DNA of 64,000 nucleotides. It comes from Drosophila pseudoobscura (taxonomy: Eukaryota; Arthropoda; Insecta; Diptera; Drosophilidae). The notes below the pieces were generated by a model. The model was given only the letters and a program-made list of their open reading frames with translations. It was not told the DNA's origin and searched no databases. Position 1 is the first letter of the stretch; every line of letters starts with the position of its first letter. This document shows positions 24,201-35,661 of the stretch, in pieces. The stretch is from contig NC_046681.1 of the NCBI RefSeq assembly GCF_009870125.1, forward strand, positions 24,140,001 through 24,204,000, in the 5' to 3' direction. A program made the translations under genes and the position numbers.

Positions 24201-25510
24201 CATTGAGACACTCCACTCGTTAATTCCGTGTATTATATGCACTTTTGTTTACATTTGTATTCTGTATTTTCCTTTCAGCGGGTTTCCTCTTCGCTGGGGG
24301 AATTACTTTTGCTATTTTCTTTCATCTTTTTTTGGCTGCATTTCATTCAATGCAAACATAATTAGATTTTCAATTCATTTCCGCTTCCTCTTTCACAGCC
24401 AACCATCTTTCACAATTTCAATGCAAATCTCTGGCTTCTTCACGTCACTGATGTAATGGCATTTCCATTCAAATTCTGATTTCAATCTTGAACTTTTTGA
24501 CCCGCCATTTGCTTTTGAATTTCGGGACAAACTGGTCGAATAATGGCGCCGATTCGGTCCGGCTCTAGCGGTAACTGGCGCGACGCGTATCGACCGAGAC
24601 GGAGGCGGAGAGAGAGTGTGAGAGAGAGACGTGGAAGCAACAAGCGTTTCAGCCGGAATGATAACAATTGTTAACGTTACGACCTGCCTGCCAAATGTCT
24701 TGGGCGCTGCACGAAAGCTCTGGGGGCGGCGAAAGCTTTTACAAAACGCATGTTTCGGCGTGACTAAAAGCTACCGGTACCGTGCCGTACCGTACCTTTG
24801 GTGTGCGTGTGTTTTGCCTTTGGCGTGAGTACAGTGGGCCCCAGCTACGAAGGAAAATACGTGGAGAAATAGTTTGGTGTGGTGCGGAGGGAATTGTTAG
24901 AGGGAAAAGTTCAATTTCAGCAAAGGTTTCAATCGTTTGATCAACATTTCTCAATGCCAACCCAAATTACGTTGAAATGAATCTATATCTGGTTCTATGT
25001 TATTTCTATTTCTTCTGAAGCAAAAAGCATTGATTGCCAAGATCAAATCCTTTCATCATACATATGTATGTATTTGCATATAACCTTAGTCGGAGCTGGT
25101 TAATGGTAGTACATATTTATATACATATATACACACAATGTACTAAATTGTGTGAATAAAGACGAACCCTGTTCCTAATCAACTCAATATTCATGGAAAG
25201 AAAGTCCTTTAACCACAATAATTCCAAAATATCAATAATGGAAATTTAGTCTAATCTAGTCCAAATGCAGGCACAACTGTTCTATAAATCAGTATCCAGA
25301 GAATCAGTATATCCAGAGTGCTCTGATTTTTCGATCATTTTGCCTGGCCTCCAAACATCGTGGCTGGGGAAAGTAAATATTTCATTATATTCGTAGATCC
25401 CGTTCAGTTCAGTTCCTATATTTTTCTAGATTTTTTGGAAAGTGACAAATACTCGTTTCTTATTACTTCAGGAAAAATTTTATTGACTTGTGACCAAATA
25501 TCGTTTTAAG
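21214..25510. other. Intergenic region, 4.3 kb, no gene recognised
   Basis: AT-rich sequence with scattered short frames lacking ATG starts or motifs. A small perfect hairpin (ATACTGGC, 7-base loop, GCCAGTAT) lies near 22173-22195. A hexanucleotide tract (ACTCGC/ATTCGT) is at 24095-24122 and a GA-rich tract at 24602-24630. I see no transposon or RNA gene. Confidence 0.5.
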
Positions 25511-27576
25511 ATGCCATTTACGTACAAGGATCTGATAGATGTGGCCATCGGGACGCCGGAATCGGGCCATGTTAACTTCTATGCCTTGCACGTGCTCCTG
25601 TCGAATTTTGCCCAGAAACTGGATTGTCTGGATGAGATTGTTGAGCAGGACGAATACTTGGCCTCCAACATACGCATGCAGAGCAGCTTGAGTGAGTATT
25701 CGCCTGTCGATCAGTTGCAGATTCCCAGAGAAGGATCCTAATCTACTGTCTTGTGTCTTGTCTTCCTTTAGTGACTATGGGCAAGCCGGCCTCTAGGTAT
25801 CGGCTGGTGGGTGGTGCCGATACCGAGGAGGCCCCCGCGGAGGCCCCAGCCGAAGATGCTCCACCACCGCCAGCTGAGGAGGAACCGTCCGCTCCAGCTC
25901 CAGCAGAAGAAGCAGCAGCCCCCGAGCCAGAGCCAGAACCAGAACCGGAGCCGGAACCACAACCAGCAGCTCCCGAGATAGAAGCCGAGCCAGAGCCAGA
26001 GCCAGAGCCAGAGCCTGCTGCACCGGAAGAAGATCTAGTGACCGCACCCGAACCCGTACCCGAGGCTGAAGCCGAGCCAGAACCACAGCCCGAGGCGGAA
26101 CCAGAACCAGAGCCAGCCTTAAAGGCAGAGGAGCCTGAGGCGAAGAATGCAGAGCAAGAGGAACCCGCCCTTATCTCAACCGTATCGTCGCGCACCTCCC
26201 AACGGGGTCGCGGCTCGCAGCGCCTCGAAGGATCCCTGTTGGGCAACATGACCCGCCTGGAGAAGCGCATGTCCAAGGTGGAGATGCAAAAGGAGCAGGC
26301 CGTGATGGAGATGGAGACATTCGTGAAAGCAATGACGGGGCAGATGAAGCTGACCATGGAGCAGCTGAACAATGTGACCCATCTGCTGATCGACCGCAAG
26401 CCGAATCCGGACCGGTTCAAGCTGCTCCGTCACATTGCCCGACAGCTGAGGGTCCTGATGCGCGCCGCCGACGACGAGGTGTCCATCAGCTGGTCGAGCG
26501 GCGAGGCTGTGATCGAAGAGATGGAGGCCATGGAGGAGGAGATGGAGGATGAAGAGGAGGGATCCTCCTCTGCGCCCACGGAGGTGGAGAAGCCCGAGGA
26601 GGAAGAGACCCTGGATCTACAGCAGCACCTCTGCTACTCCCCCGATCGCATGCTCAGCGAGCTGTTGGAGCTCAAATCGCAGTTCTGCGCCCTCACCAAC
26701 AAGACTAACGAGCTGGCCGCCGCTCTGCTTAAGCAGGATGCCCAGCAACTGATGAGCTCCATGCAGGAGCTGCAGGAAACAGTGCGGGAGATCAAGCTGT
26801 ACATGGCCACCAACCGGGAGGCCACCCAGAACATGCAAATCCAGATCAACGCAAACATGACCCAGATCGCGCTGCTTAAGAAGTCCGTCACGCACTTGGA
26901 CGAAGTGAAGATCGACAAGACTGAGGTGGAGCTCCTTCTAGCCGAGAAGGTGGACTTCGATCAGTTGGCCACGAAGGTGTCGCTGGAACAGCTGGAGGAG
27001 TACAAGGCGCGGCTGGAGAAGCAGTTCTGCGAGGTGCGCCACATCATCAGCCTGAACGAGAAGAACGTCCTGCAGATCATCGACAATCTGCGCATGACCC
27101 TGGGCATCGATGCCCTCGAGCTGGGCCTCAAGGACTTCCGCGAGCTGATCGAGAAGCGGGTGGCCATGATCGCCGAGGCCCTGCAGAAGTACATGGAGAT
27201 GACCAACGACGACTGCGCCGCCGCTGCCGGGCGGGTGAAGGTCCTGCAGAACCTGTCGTGCATCTCCTGCGACACCCCCTGTGTGATGCGCTCCGTTGAG
27301 CGCTCCAAGATTCCCTCCTTGCCGGCGGCAAAGGGCTCCACTGGCCTGGGACCGCTGGTCACGTACGAGCTGGGCCAGATCCGCAAATCAGGCATCATGG
27401 GCTATTACCGCAAGGACGAGTTCCCCCACTGTGCCAGTGCCTGGAACAAGGGCACTGCCGGAGCCCCCATGGTCAAGTGTGTGCCGCGTCATGCCGGAGG
27501 CACCCACACCACCCACACCGCCGACGAGCACATGCAGAAGGTGGTGCTGTCCAAGAAGACCTCCGGCTGGGGATAA
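25511..27576 (+). CDS. QRICH2/DUF4795-like acidic coiled-coil protein
   Basis: Two exons, 25511-25691 and 25772-27576, joined in phase 1 (intron 80 bases), 661 residues. I take the first ATG ([17 protein letters not shown]), because upstream in-frame codons are only non-ATG starts. Residues 70-190 are a low-complexity Pro-Glu-Ala region with [11 protein letters not shown] runs. The middle and C-terminal half are coiled coil. The C-terminus matches the DUF4795 pattern of QRICH2-type proteins: [16 protein letters not shown], then [10 protein letters not shown], then [14 protein letters not shown] and [16 protein letters not shown]. In mammals QRICH2 is a sperm flagellar protein, so a testis or axonemal role is likely but inferred. 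A good acceptor at 27782 is followed by an open stretch, which may be an alternative C-terminus (see findings). Confidence 0.85.
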
Positions 27577-27933
27577 GTCCACAAACATCAGTTGCACTTT
27601 TACATGTATTTTCTTTTTTCTATCGACACGAATCGTTTTTTCACAGATTCAAACTAAATTTATAATATGCCAGTGTTAAATCGGAATGTTTTTCGTGGGA
27701 ATATGGGTTATGGTGCAGACATTTGACCTTCGTTTCTATTTCAATATTACTGTAAAGGCAGAATAACTCCTTTTCTCTCCAGCCCCAAGTGATCAGACCC
27801 TACATTCCCCGCTATATTTTCCCCAAAACAGGATACAGCAAGGATGATGATTCAATAGTTTTATTCATCATAACTTGGCTTAGTATAAATAAATATACAA
27901 GTGCAACAAATTTGTGTCTACTATCTCGATATA
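27577..27933. other. 3' flank of QRICH2-like gene and edge of left repeat
   Basis: Contains a pyrimidine-rich acceptor (CCTTTTCTCTCCAG ending 27782) followed by an open frame PQVIRPYIPRYIFPKTG to about 27860. On the minus strand there is an AATAAA near 27863-27868 that would suit the 3' end of the decayed gene piece at 27934-28260. Confidence 0.4.
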
Positions 27934-28289
27934 TGGACGCGTATATCCTTAAACATAACAACAACGATATCTATCTATAGTCTAGTAGTCCGCGTAGCCT
28001 ACCCTTGATTGCCATAGTCAAAGTCCGAGGGGACATGAATAATGTCCCCGTGTGCAGGAGCCTGCGGGAGTTCACGATGTCAGCCGGTGAGGCGGCTGGA
28101 AAAGATAGATGTCATCGAACGCACACTCGCTCGTATGAACCGAAAGACTTAAAGGATGATGGCATGGTAAACAATGGTGGGCAAATCGGTGACCACGGGA
28201 ACGCGAAAGGTATTCCTATCCACCGGAGGGCGCGATCTGCTAAAATGAAAGGAAGGGTTAAATAAAGTAACAGTATTTTAATGATATGT

Positions 28290-28650
28290 AAATCTTGGAA
28301 AGGCTATATCTCAGATAGAAGGGACCAGATCGGTGAAGGACCAACTATCCCAGGATCGTGAGAATCCAGACTGTCGAACTGCATTAAAATCTCGACTGTG
28401 AAAATGAGGCCGATTTTTGGCAATTTTAATGATGTAACCATCATGATTTTTTGCGAAAATCGTGAGGAAATGGAAGTCCCTTTTTCCGATGGCAGTCGAT
28501 TGGCAGGACTCTCCCGATCACGAAAAGACATGCCGCGCTCCGATCGGCTGCCGGATAGCAGAGATATAGCGTGCAGAAAACCCAGTATTCTAACGAAATG
28601 CTAAATCCAAATCTTCAGAAGGCTATATCTCAGACAAATAGGGCCAGATC
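28290..28650 (-). repeat. Single satellite unit plus partial unit (311-bp family)
   Basis: Reverse complement of the unit that makes up the array at 59090-63530. It has the same core (AATCATGATGGTTACATCAT read on the minus strand) and the end variant with GACTGTC seen in two right-array units. Confidence 0.9.
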
Positions 28651-28989
28651 GTGCAGGACCAAGTCTCCCAGAGAATCAAACGGCATCAAAATGTCGACTT
28701 TGAAAATGAGGCCCTAAACTACGGAAAAATCTATGATTGAAAAATCAAATCTCTACACTGGGATATTCTCAATAGCGGAACTTCCTTGCATAGCTTTATT
28801 TTATTAAATAAATTAGATACTCAGGGTTTTATCTTATCATTTCACTGGTTTATTTTTAAGGCTTCTTTAAAGGCGACAGCCCGACAGAATTTATGTTAAC
28901 CATAGGCTTGTTCTTGATCTGCAGGCTTTAGCTTGGATCCCTTATGACCAGTGTCTTGGAGCAGTGTTCAGATTCGGACATTTGAAACT

Positions 28990-29480
28990 TTTAGGTGGTC
29001 ACCGCCTTCATGAGGATCAGATTGGATGAATGGGATGATGGAATTCCAGATAATTCGGTGTTTCTGTGGACACTTACCTGCCGATTAGGTTGCTGGAGAC
29101 CACGGTGAAAGTGAGAATGGCATCAGAACGGGACAAGGTCTCGCTCATTGCAGTGGCAGGCACTGGTCGACCGGCAGAGCCACACGTTGGATGATCGGCA
29201 ACCTCACGAGCTGAATTGACCTCTAATTCGATGAGGCCGAGCATCACAATGTGCTTCAGTGTCTCGCGTATATCCTCTGGGGCCTTGTCGCACTTGTTCG
29301 GCGGGAAAAGATCAGAAAACTGCTCCTGGGGCAGCTCCACAATGGAGCAGGTCCCGATGAACTTGCACTCCTCCTCCAGTTCGGCAGAACATCATTGACG
29401 GTCGTCCGAACCCTTGGTGTTTTTCCGAGCACAGTCTGGTCATTCGCCAGGAGGGTCATCTAATAGCCATCGAAGAGCAC
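28990..29480 (-). pseudogene. Kinesin-4 motor fragment, decayed (left copy)
   Basis: Minus strand encodes TLLANDQTVLGK, a degenerate kinesin P-loop (family AYGQTGxGKT), followed with frame shifts by VELPQEQFSDLFPPNK, DIRETLKHIVMLGLIELEV and AMSETLSRSDAILTFTV. The last corresponds to the SSRSHAI switch region with the diagnostic His replaced by Asp. The nucleotide-binding glycines are lost and frames are broken, so it is not functional. The likely source is a kinesin-4 gene such as Klp31E, by inference from D. melanogaster map position. Confidence 0.7.
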
Positions 29481-29890
29481 CTTGTGTTTTCCCAGGACAC
29501 AGATTTGCTTCAAAGAGATTTTGTTGGGTGGCGTTTCGGTTAATGGAAATGGGCAAGGCGGCAACCGCGTTATACCTACGATACCAATACCCGAACAAAA
29601 GTGCAACTATAAAATGCCTCTTTCCGGCGAAGAGCTGACAAACTTTCACAATTAAATTTGGTTTGATAATTTTGTTGGAAAATTTTTAAATAAAACAAAC
29701 GATGTTATCCGGATAAGGTGCCAAAGAGTTATGAGACCTGACTGCCCAAATCATGCATATAACTAAGCTAAAATACAACTGAAAGCAAGCCTACTAAGAT
29801 TCTAGAGTTTCCGTTTTTCTGTTGCTTGAAATTGCGTCACGATTTCCAGAGCCACTGCCTATGCTTTTGATGATAAGGAAAGTTCCGGAT

Positions 29891-30246
29891 TTAGGCCCCA
29901 CAACGACTTTAAGAAAAGCTTTAGGACTGCATAAGTCAGGAGCGGATACTGCAACTGTCGCACCTACAAGGATCTTTAAGGACAGCCTGGACTGTGGCAT
30001 CTGTGGAGTACAAGTATTAATTTCATTCTCTACTGCAGCAAATAGTGCTTGTTGCCTCAAGGTTTTTCGATGTTGCACAACATTGTTAATTTCAAAATAC
30101 CAAATTCGAGGAGTTGTACAACACTTTAATCGGGCATTGCGTCAAAAAAAAAACAATTGGAAAAAATAAATGTTTGGCAAATCAAAGCCCTGAACAAAAA
30201 TTAACAGAAAAATGTTCAATAATTGCGACCAGAACACGCACACAGA
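29891..30246. other. Region between left repeat and TBP-like gene
   Basis: About 350 bases with a 95-residue minus-strand open stretch continuous with the repeat edge, not recognised. It has no counterpart in the right copy, which begins its match near 29886. It also contains the promoter region of the next gene. Confidence 0.4.
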
Positions 30247-33041
30247 ATGGGCCTCAGAAAGGTAATGGACATAAATATAACGTGCTTTTCGGCCAAATCA
30301 AGAGTGCATTGTTTTAGAGACTTCAGGGAGGAACGCTTTAACGAATCTCAGGACCATTTCTACTTTAACTACGTCAACAAACAGAATACAAGTCTGCAGA
30401 AGAACCAAGAAAATGATGCAGAGGAAAAGCTGGCCAGGTAACAGAATTCTATGATCTATAGTGGCCATCGATTAGATTTAAAAACCGCTCCTTTAAAAAC
30501 CTCTTTGATTCACAAATTACCTAGAACTAATTTTTTGCATCCGACATGCAGTGAAAGATAATTTGTCTAACAAAAGAAACATTTGTTACATTAGATATTT
30601 GACGTTTCGTGCGAAGGCATACTAGACCGTTTGAAAAACTTGTATTTGGAAAAATCTCAAAGCTGCTTTCTTCCTTTTTTCCCAGCACATTTCAGGCCAA
30701 AGAGAAACCTCGTATAGAGGATTCGTCAAGCCCTTATCCAATAATCACCACTCCGATCTGGAACAGACGCCATGGTCCCATGCCACCCACCATCTCCACG
30801 CCCGAAGTCAATTTCATGGCCAAGTTTGTGGCCAACAAGAAGGCCGGGGTCGTCAGGGTCGCTGAGATCTTTGACTCATTTGCTTGGGGCAGAGAGCTCA
30901 AGAAAAGAGGCTTTCAATCTTCGCTCAAGTTGCCTGCCGGCTTTCGAAGGTACATCCCGAAACCGAAGGTCATCGCACCCATGCTGGAGCCAGAGCTGGA
31001 ATATCTGCAGATGCTGTTGGATGAATATTGTCCTTTACCATGTGTAAGCCCTATCTCAGAGGCCCCTCAAATGCCTGAAGCAGCTACAGGAAACCCAGAG
31101 ATCCCAGAAGCAGTCGCCGGAAACCAAGAAGAACCAGCAGCTGTCCCAGAGATCCCAGCAGCAGATCCACAAGAGCCGCCCGGATCTCTGTTTTGTCGTA
31201 TCCCAACGTCTGAGGAACTCAGTCAGATGGAAAAGGACTTTGAGGCTGGTCTGCTGGATCCAAACACTTGGCCCTTCAACTGCAGAATGCCCTGTCCCAC
31301 ATCCCCTTGCCCAAAATGGCGCTATGATAATCCACCCACACCACCACCCACACCGAGGACATCGAAAAGGTCCAGACTGGAGCCATGCGCACATGAAAAT
31401 GCTCTGGCTGTCAACTTTCTCTTCCAAGAGGAGCAAAAACGAGCCATGAAACCGAGCCAGAGTGAGAGTCAGAGTCCTTTGCTACATCGGATCATCCCTA
31501 AGGTATCCCGCGGCTTGCGTTCGATAAAACTTCTTAAGTCGCTCAGATTCAAAAGCCAGAAAATTAACGACACTACGGAGATCGACGAGATCCTTAACAT
31601 GTTCACTCCAACGGAAAATCCTCGTCCTGTGAATGACACTTTGCAGCACAATGACACAGCGCCCGCTGACCAGGATCCAGAAATTTCAGAAGATATGGAA
31701 TACCACATCGCGGCGTCCGATATAGACGTGCCGCTTGAAGTGGAACAAGACATTTCCCTGCAGGATTACATGCCTGGGAAATCGACATCACTGGCCCTGC
31801 TAAATGACATTCCAAGAACATCCATTGCCCTGCAGGATGAGATCCCACAAAAATCGCAGCCATTGATTTCAGACCTATGCATAGAAGTGGCTATGCCTGA
31901 GGACCTTCCGCACCTACAGCAAGAAGAGTCAGTTCCGGTTCCAGTTCCCAATAAGGAGTACTTGCGCGTGGCAGAGGAGCGGGAACCCATATGCATTGGC
32001 AATGTGCAGCCCAAGCCACAGGATAAGGCCGAGTGCCAACAATGGATCCTTCAGACTAGCCAAATCCTTACCTCCCAGTACAAGTCCCTTCTCTGGAAAG
32101 ACCGAAAACCTGTTGATATTGATTTCGAGGATGAAATCGAAAAGGATCAGCAGAATCAGCGCCTGCCTGGCATCGGTCATCCATCGACCTTGCAAGAAAA
32201 CGCCTGGCAACGGAGCTACCGCTCGATGCTGGACGTTTTCGAGGATATTTGTGAGGAGACCGCGTGCGAGTATCGCGACCCGCAGGCCAAAAGATTGCGC
32301 AGCAAATGGGTCCAGAGATTTGGTAAGAGCTCGAGTCCAAATCTGTGCCGCAAGCTGGACACAAAACTGCCGACAGTCCGCTCCCGGCCGTTGCTCAAAG
32401 TGAAGATAATGGCCAAAAAAAATATCAAGAATTTGGAAACGCTGACCCTGCGGATCGAGTTGAAGTATTCGAAAACGTTCTGTACGTTGCACTTGAACCA
32501 GCCGATCCATCTCAAGTCGGCGGCCAAGAAACTCTCAAGAGTCGAGTACGACAATGCCATAAATGTCCTGCAAAAGTTCGAGAACCACAACCGAAACTCG
32601 GAGCACAGTCGGATATCGTGGCTCTGGCCGAATGGCACTGTGACCATCATAAACGGCTGTCGCGACGACAAGAAAGATCTGATAGAAGTCCAGAATAAAC
32701 TCCTGTCTCCCCTACTGCATGTCTCCCACTTCAAGGCGGAGCCAGCCCACAATCTGCTGTACCTGCGCATGCGTTCCAGCGCTCATTTTGGCTTTCAAAT
32801 CAAACTGAAGCTGTTCGCCGAATGTTTTGTGCTGTCCGCCCAGACGAGTCGCGATAATGTCGGATCGGAGTACGTGTATTATGTGAGCAGCGATTTACCG
32901 GGCGTGGTGGCACAGTTGCATGACCATGGGAGGGTCTATGTGTATGCCATGTCCATTGAGGAGGCGGACAAAATGTTGCTAAAGCTATATATCCTGATCC
33001 ACAATCAAAGCAGGCATCTGGTAAAGATGGAGCCCCACTGA
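30247..33041 (+). CDS. Divergent TBP-fold-like protein with long N-terminal extension
   Basis: Two exons, 30247-30437 and 30686-33041 (intron 248 bases, phase 2), 848 residues. ATG 30247 is the first after an in-frame TAA. The N-terminal 600 residues are mostly disordered, with Pro/Glu-rich pseudo-repeats (PEIPEAVAGNQEEPAAVPEI) around residues 210-240. The C-terminal 220 residues look like two TBP-type half-saddles. The first, IELKYSKTFCTLHLNQPIHL with KKLSRVEYDNAINVLQKFEN and WLWPNGTVTIING, parallels TBP xxNVVATVNL..LDL, ARNAEYNP and the SSGKMVCTGAKS strand. The second is weaker (VYYVSSDLPGVVAQLHDHGR then VYVYAM). DNA-intercalating phenylalanines are not obviously kept, so TATA binding is uncertain. 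I recall small TBP-like orphan genes in flies but cannot name the orthologue. Confidence 0.65.
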
Positions 33042-33209
33042 ACTCTCGTTCTTAACCTTTTTCTATTCCTTGGAGTGTCAGAATGGTTTAAAGTCTGATG
33101 CATTTTGCAATAAAATGCGTTATTAAATGCTTTTGAATATTTACATATAGCTTCAGCATTATTCTATTAAGAATATTTGAAAAAAAAAAGTCTTTTTAAA
33201 GTAAAGAAA

Positions 33210-33653
33210 GCCGAGCTGTATAGGCTCAGCAGAGCACAGTGCTCTGCAGTTACTCGAGCCATTACGGGACACTGGCAGATTGGCACTCATGCCTCTAGAG
33301 TGTCAATCCCTCATAACGACTTCTGCAGGAGTTGTCGCGACGAGGAAGAGGAGGAATCGGTCCCCCACTTCTTCTGCCACTGCCCGGCCCTTGGAAATCG
33401 TCGTCTTCGTTTTCTCGGGGCTGCTTTCCTCCCAGACATTTCGGACCTGGCCGAAATCAAACCGGGGACCTTGTCCAGATTCATCCAAGCCTCCGGATGG
33501 GACTGCCCTTAATGTGCAACAGCCTGTTTCTCCACGGTTTTTAGGCACTGGGAAGGGGCACACGCCCATGCGGCACCACAACGGACCTTCTACAGGTCCA
33601 AGTGAGCTTGGGAGGGTTTCATCACTCCCCCAGGCTACCGCCTGAACCTAACC
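33210..33653 (+). mobile_element. 5'-truncated non-LTR retrotransposon fragment
   Basis: A 444-base insertion flanked by a 13-base direct repeat TAAAGTAAAGAAA at 33197-33209 and 33654-33666, the target duplication expected of target-primed reverse transcription. The insert encodes the extreme C-terminus of an ORF2 (from 33210 to the stop at 33510-33512): LSRAQCSAVTRAITGHWQIG, then the zinc-knuckle pattern CRSCRDEEEE...HFFCHCP. The 3' UTR ends CCTGAACCTAACC. The tail resembles LOA/I/Jockey-type elements; the exact family cannot be assigned by eye. The perfect duplication suggests a fairly recent insertion. Confidence 0.85.
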
Positions 33654-33883
33654 TAAAGTAAAGAAAATTTGGTTTTCGGCGAGTACATACTTGGGCACAC
33701 TAAATAGTAAATAAAATACTAAGTCTAGTGGCCTACGACCATACTGTCAGAGTAGTTTTCTTCTGCTGGGCACAATAGTTGTACTTCAGTACGTTCTGAC
33801 TTTAATTAAAGTATAGACTCAGGTCTGATTCGAAACAATCAAAGAAAATTTTTAAAAAATTGTGAGAAATTTGCAAATTCGGG

Positions 33884-35661
33884 ATGGCAACTGTGAGTAT
33901 AAGCTTCAACGGGGAGCCGGCCGTCCTGCTGAAGCTCGGTAATGTCTACCGCATTGGGCGCAAGAAGTCATATGAGTTCTGTGTTGACGATGAAGTAAGT
34001 ACAGCCAAATGTATAGCTCTACCCCAAATATGCAAACGTTTCGTTGCTTTAAACTTGTGTGCCCCAGTCCATGGAGCTGTATCATGCTGTGGCAACAGTC
34101 TATCTAGCGGGCGTCCTTCGCGTGAGTGCTCTGCAGGGAAAAGTATTCGTGAATGGCTTGGAGAAGAGCAACGCGGATATCAGCCAAAAGGATGCTATCG
34201 ATGGAAAGGTGAAGTTGCGCTTCGGTAATGTGGAGGCCGAAGTGCAAGTGATGGAACCTATTCAGCACCATGATAGCAGCGGAATCGACGAATCCGGCAT
34301 GGACACATCCGTAGACACAACAATTGACAGCGACTTCGTCTCTGAAATGCAACTCAATTATTTCGATGAGAATGAATTAGACGACTTTGATTTATCTATG
34401 ATTTTAGATGTTGGAGATGTACTGGGTATGTAGAACCTATTCATATATGTATTGTCATTTAGATTTATCCACTTAGATATCGGTGCAACCGACATGGAAA
34501 GCAACGATTTAACGCAGTTTATGGACCACATGGAAACGCCAACAGCAACTCACCTCGAAGAGGAGGACGATAATCAGAATTTCATTGCCACTCAGTTGTT
34601 TCCAATTGAACTCAACTCTTCTGAACAGCCCAGTTCTAGTAAGAGCCCTCAGGATTTCATAGCCACTCAGCCATTTCCTTCACCGAATCAAAAGTGGTTG
34701 TACACTGCTGAATGTACTGAAGATCTCAGCAACAATGAAGGCAATCCAGATATGACAGCCACGCAGGGATTACCCCCGAGGAGCAAGCAAGCAAAGAACA
34801 CTCAAGAAAATGAAGAGAACATTACAGTTGAAAATAATGATACAGAACCCAAAGCTTCCCCTTCCAAAGACGCAGAAGGTGAGATAAGAAGATCTTTGCA
34901 CAGTTAAGATCAGAAAAATTTGATTCATTCCCTATTTAATAACAGCTCTGGATACTCTTAAATATGATATCATGGAGATGCTGAGTGAAATGGCTAAAGG
35001 CCCTCCACAACCGCCCGATGATCCAAACAAGCCTCAAATTAAGTTCGTTGAACCTTGCATTATTATGGACGAATACCATAATGCTAAGGTTTCCCGAATA
35101 GAATCCGTCTTTCCACACAGCAACAAATCCTGGCGTTTGCCGAAATTACCCGAAGTCTTGCGTAGCCGCAACTCCGGATCGCTGTCACCTCCAAGTACTA
35201 CAAGAGGAACATATCCACGACGCTTTTCAGACGAGTCCCCCAGAGTCCAGCCAGCCGGACATAGAAAGAAACAGGACAGGACATCGACAAGAAAGAAACA
35301 GGACATCGAACTCGAAACAGAGGATCAGTACGTTCCAAATGAACCACGCGCACAATTAACATACTCAAAAACAATCGAAAAGGATCCGAAAGATGCAACT
35401 GAAAAAGAAATCGCTGTAGGGAAGGAAAAGACTACTAGTGTGGCAGGATCTAGGAAGCGTAAAATATCAACGGAGGATAAGCCAAAGGTAAAACCTAAAG
35501 GTAGTAAAAGTGAGACACCATCTACCATAGTGATGATGACAAGAAGTAAGGCGGCACAGGAGAAAGCTAAAGCAGAACAACAATCCAAACCTACTGTTCG
35601 TAAATGTTGTGTGCGGATCAAACGATTGGAGTGGACTGCAGCACAAAAGGAAAGCCGTTAA
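33884..35661 (+). CDS. FHA-domain protein with TQ motifs, DNA-damage mediator-like
   Basis: Four exons, 33884-33994, 34068-34425, 34477-34878 and 34946-35661, all phases consistent, 528 residues. Residues 1-100 form an FHA-like domain: YRIGRKKSYEFCVDDE, then SMELYHA (the S..H pair), then GKVFVNG (the NG pair), which are the phosphothreonine-binding landmarks. The middle is acidic and carries repeated TQ motifs (FIATQLFPIE, FIATQPFPSP, MTATQGLPPR), as in MDC1-type scaffolds. The C-terminal half is Lys/Ser rich and basic (KKTTSVAGSRKRKIS region), likely nuclear. No BRCT domain is visible. A role as a chromatin or DNA-damage adaptor is inference. Mu2 of flies has a related layout, but I cannot claim orthology. 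Confidence 0.75.

Larger units (their letters stand above)
27934..29890 (-). repeat. Composite repeat, left copy (inverted relative to right copy)
   Basis: Reverse-complement homologue of 57851-64000. On the minus strand its order is: kinesin-4-like fragment (about 29460-29070), a 3'-exon-like piece (about 28980-28860), a satellite segment of slightly more than one 311-bp unit (about 28640-28290), then a second exon-like piece (28260-27934). Landmarks shared with the right copy include the block reading GTTAAATAAAGTAACAG at 28257-28273 and the AACAACAACGATAT block near 27958. The left copy lacks an 85-base-class segment present on the right in the last piece. I found no terminal repeats or target duplication. 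Confidence 0.85.

Noticed and set aside
25743-26420. 225-codon minus-strand ORF rich in Gly and Ser
   Set aside because: Antisense shadow of the Pro/Glu repeat of the QRICH2-like gene.
33177-33512. Stand-alone 111-codon host gene
   Set aside because: The sequence is the C-terminal tail of a non-LTR retrotransposon ORF2 bounded by a target duplication.
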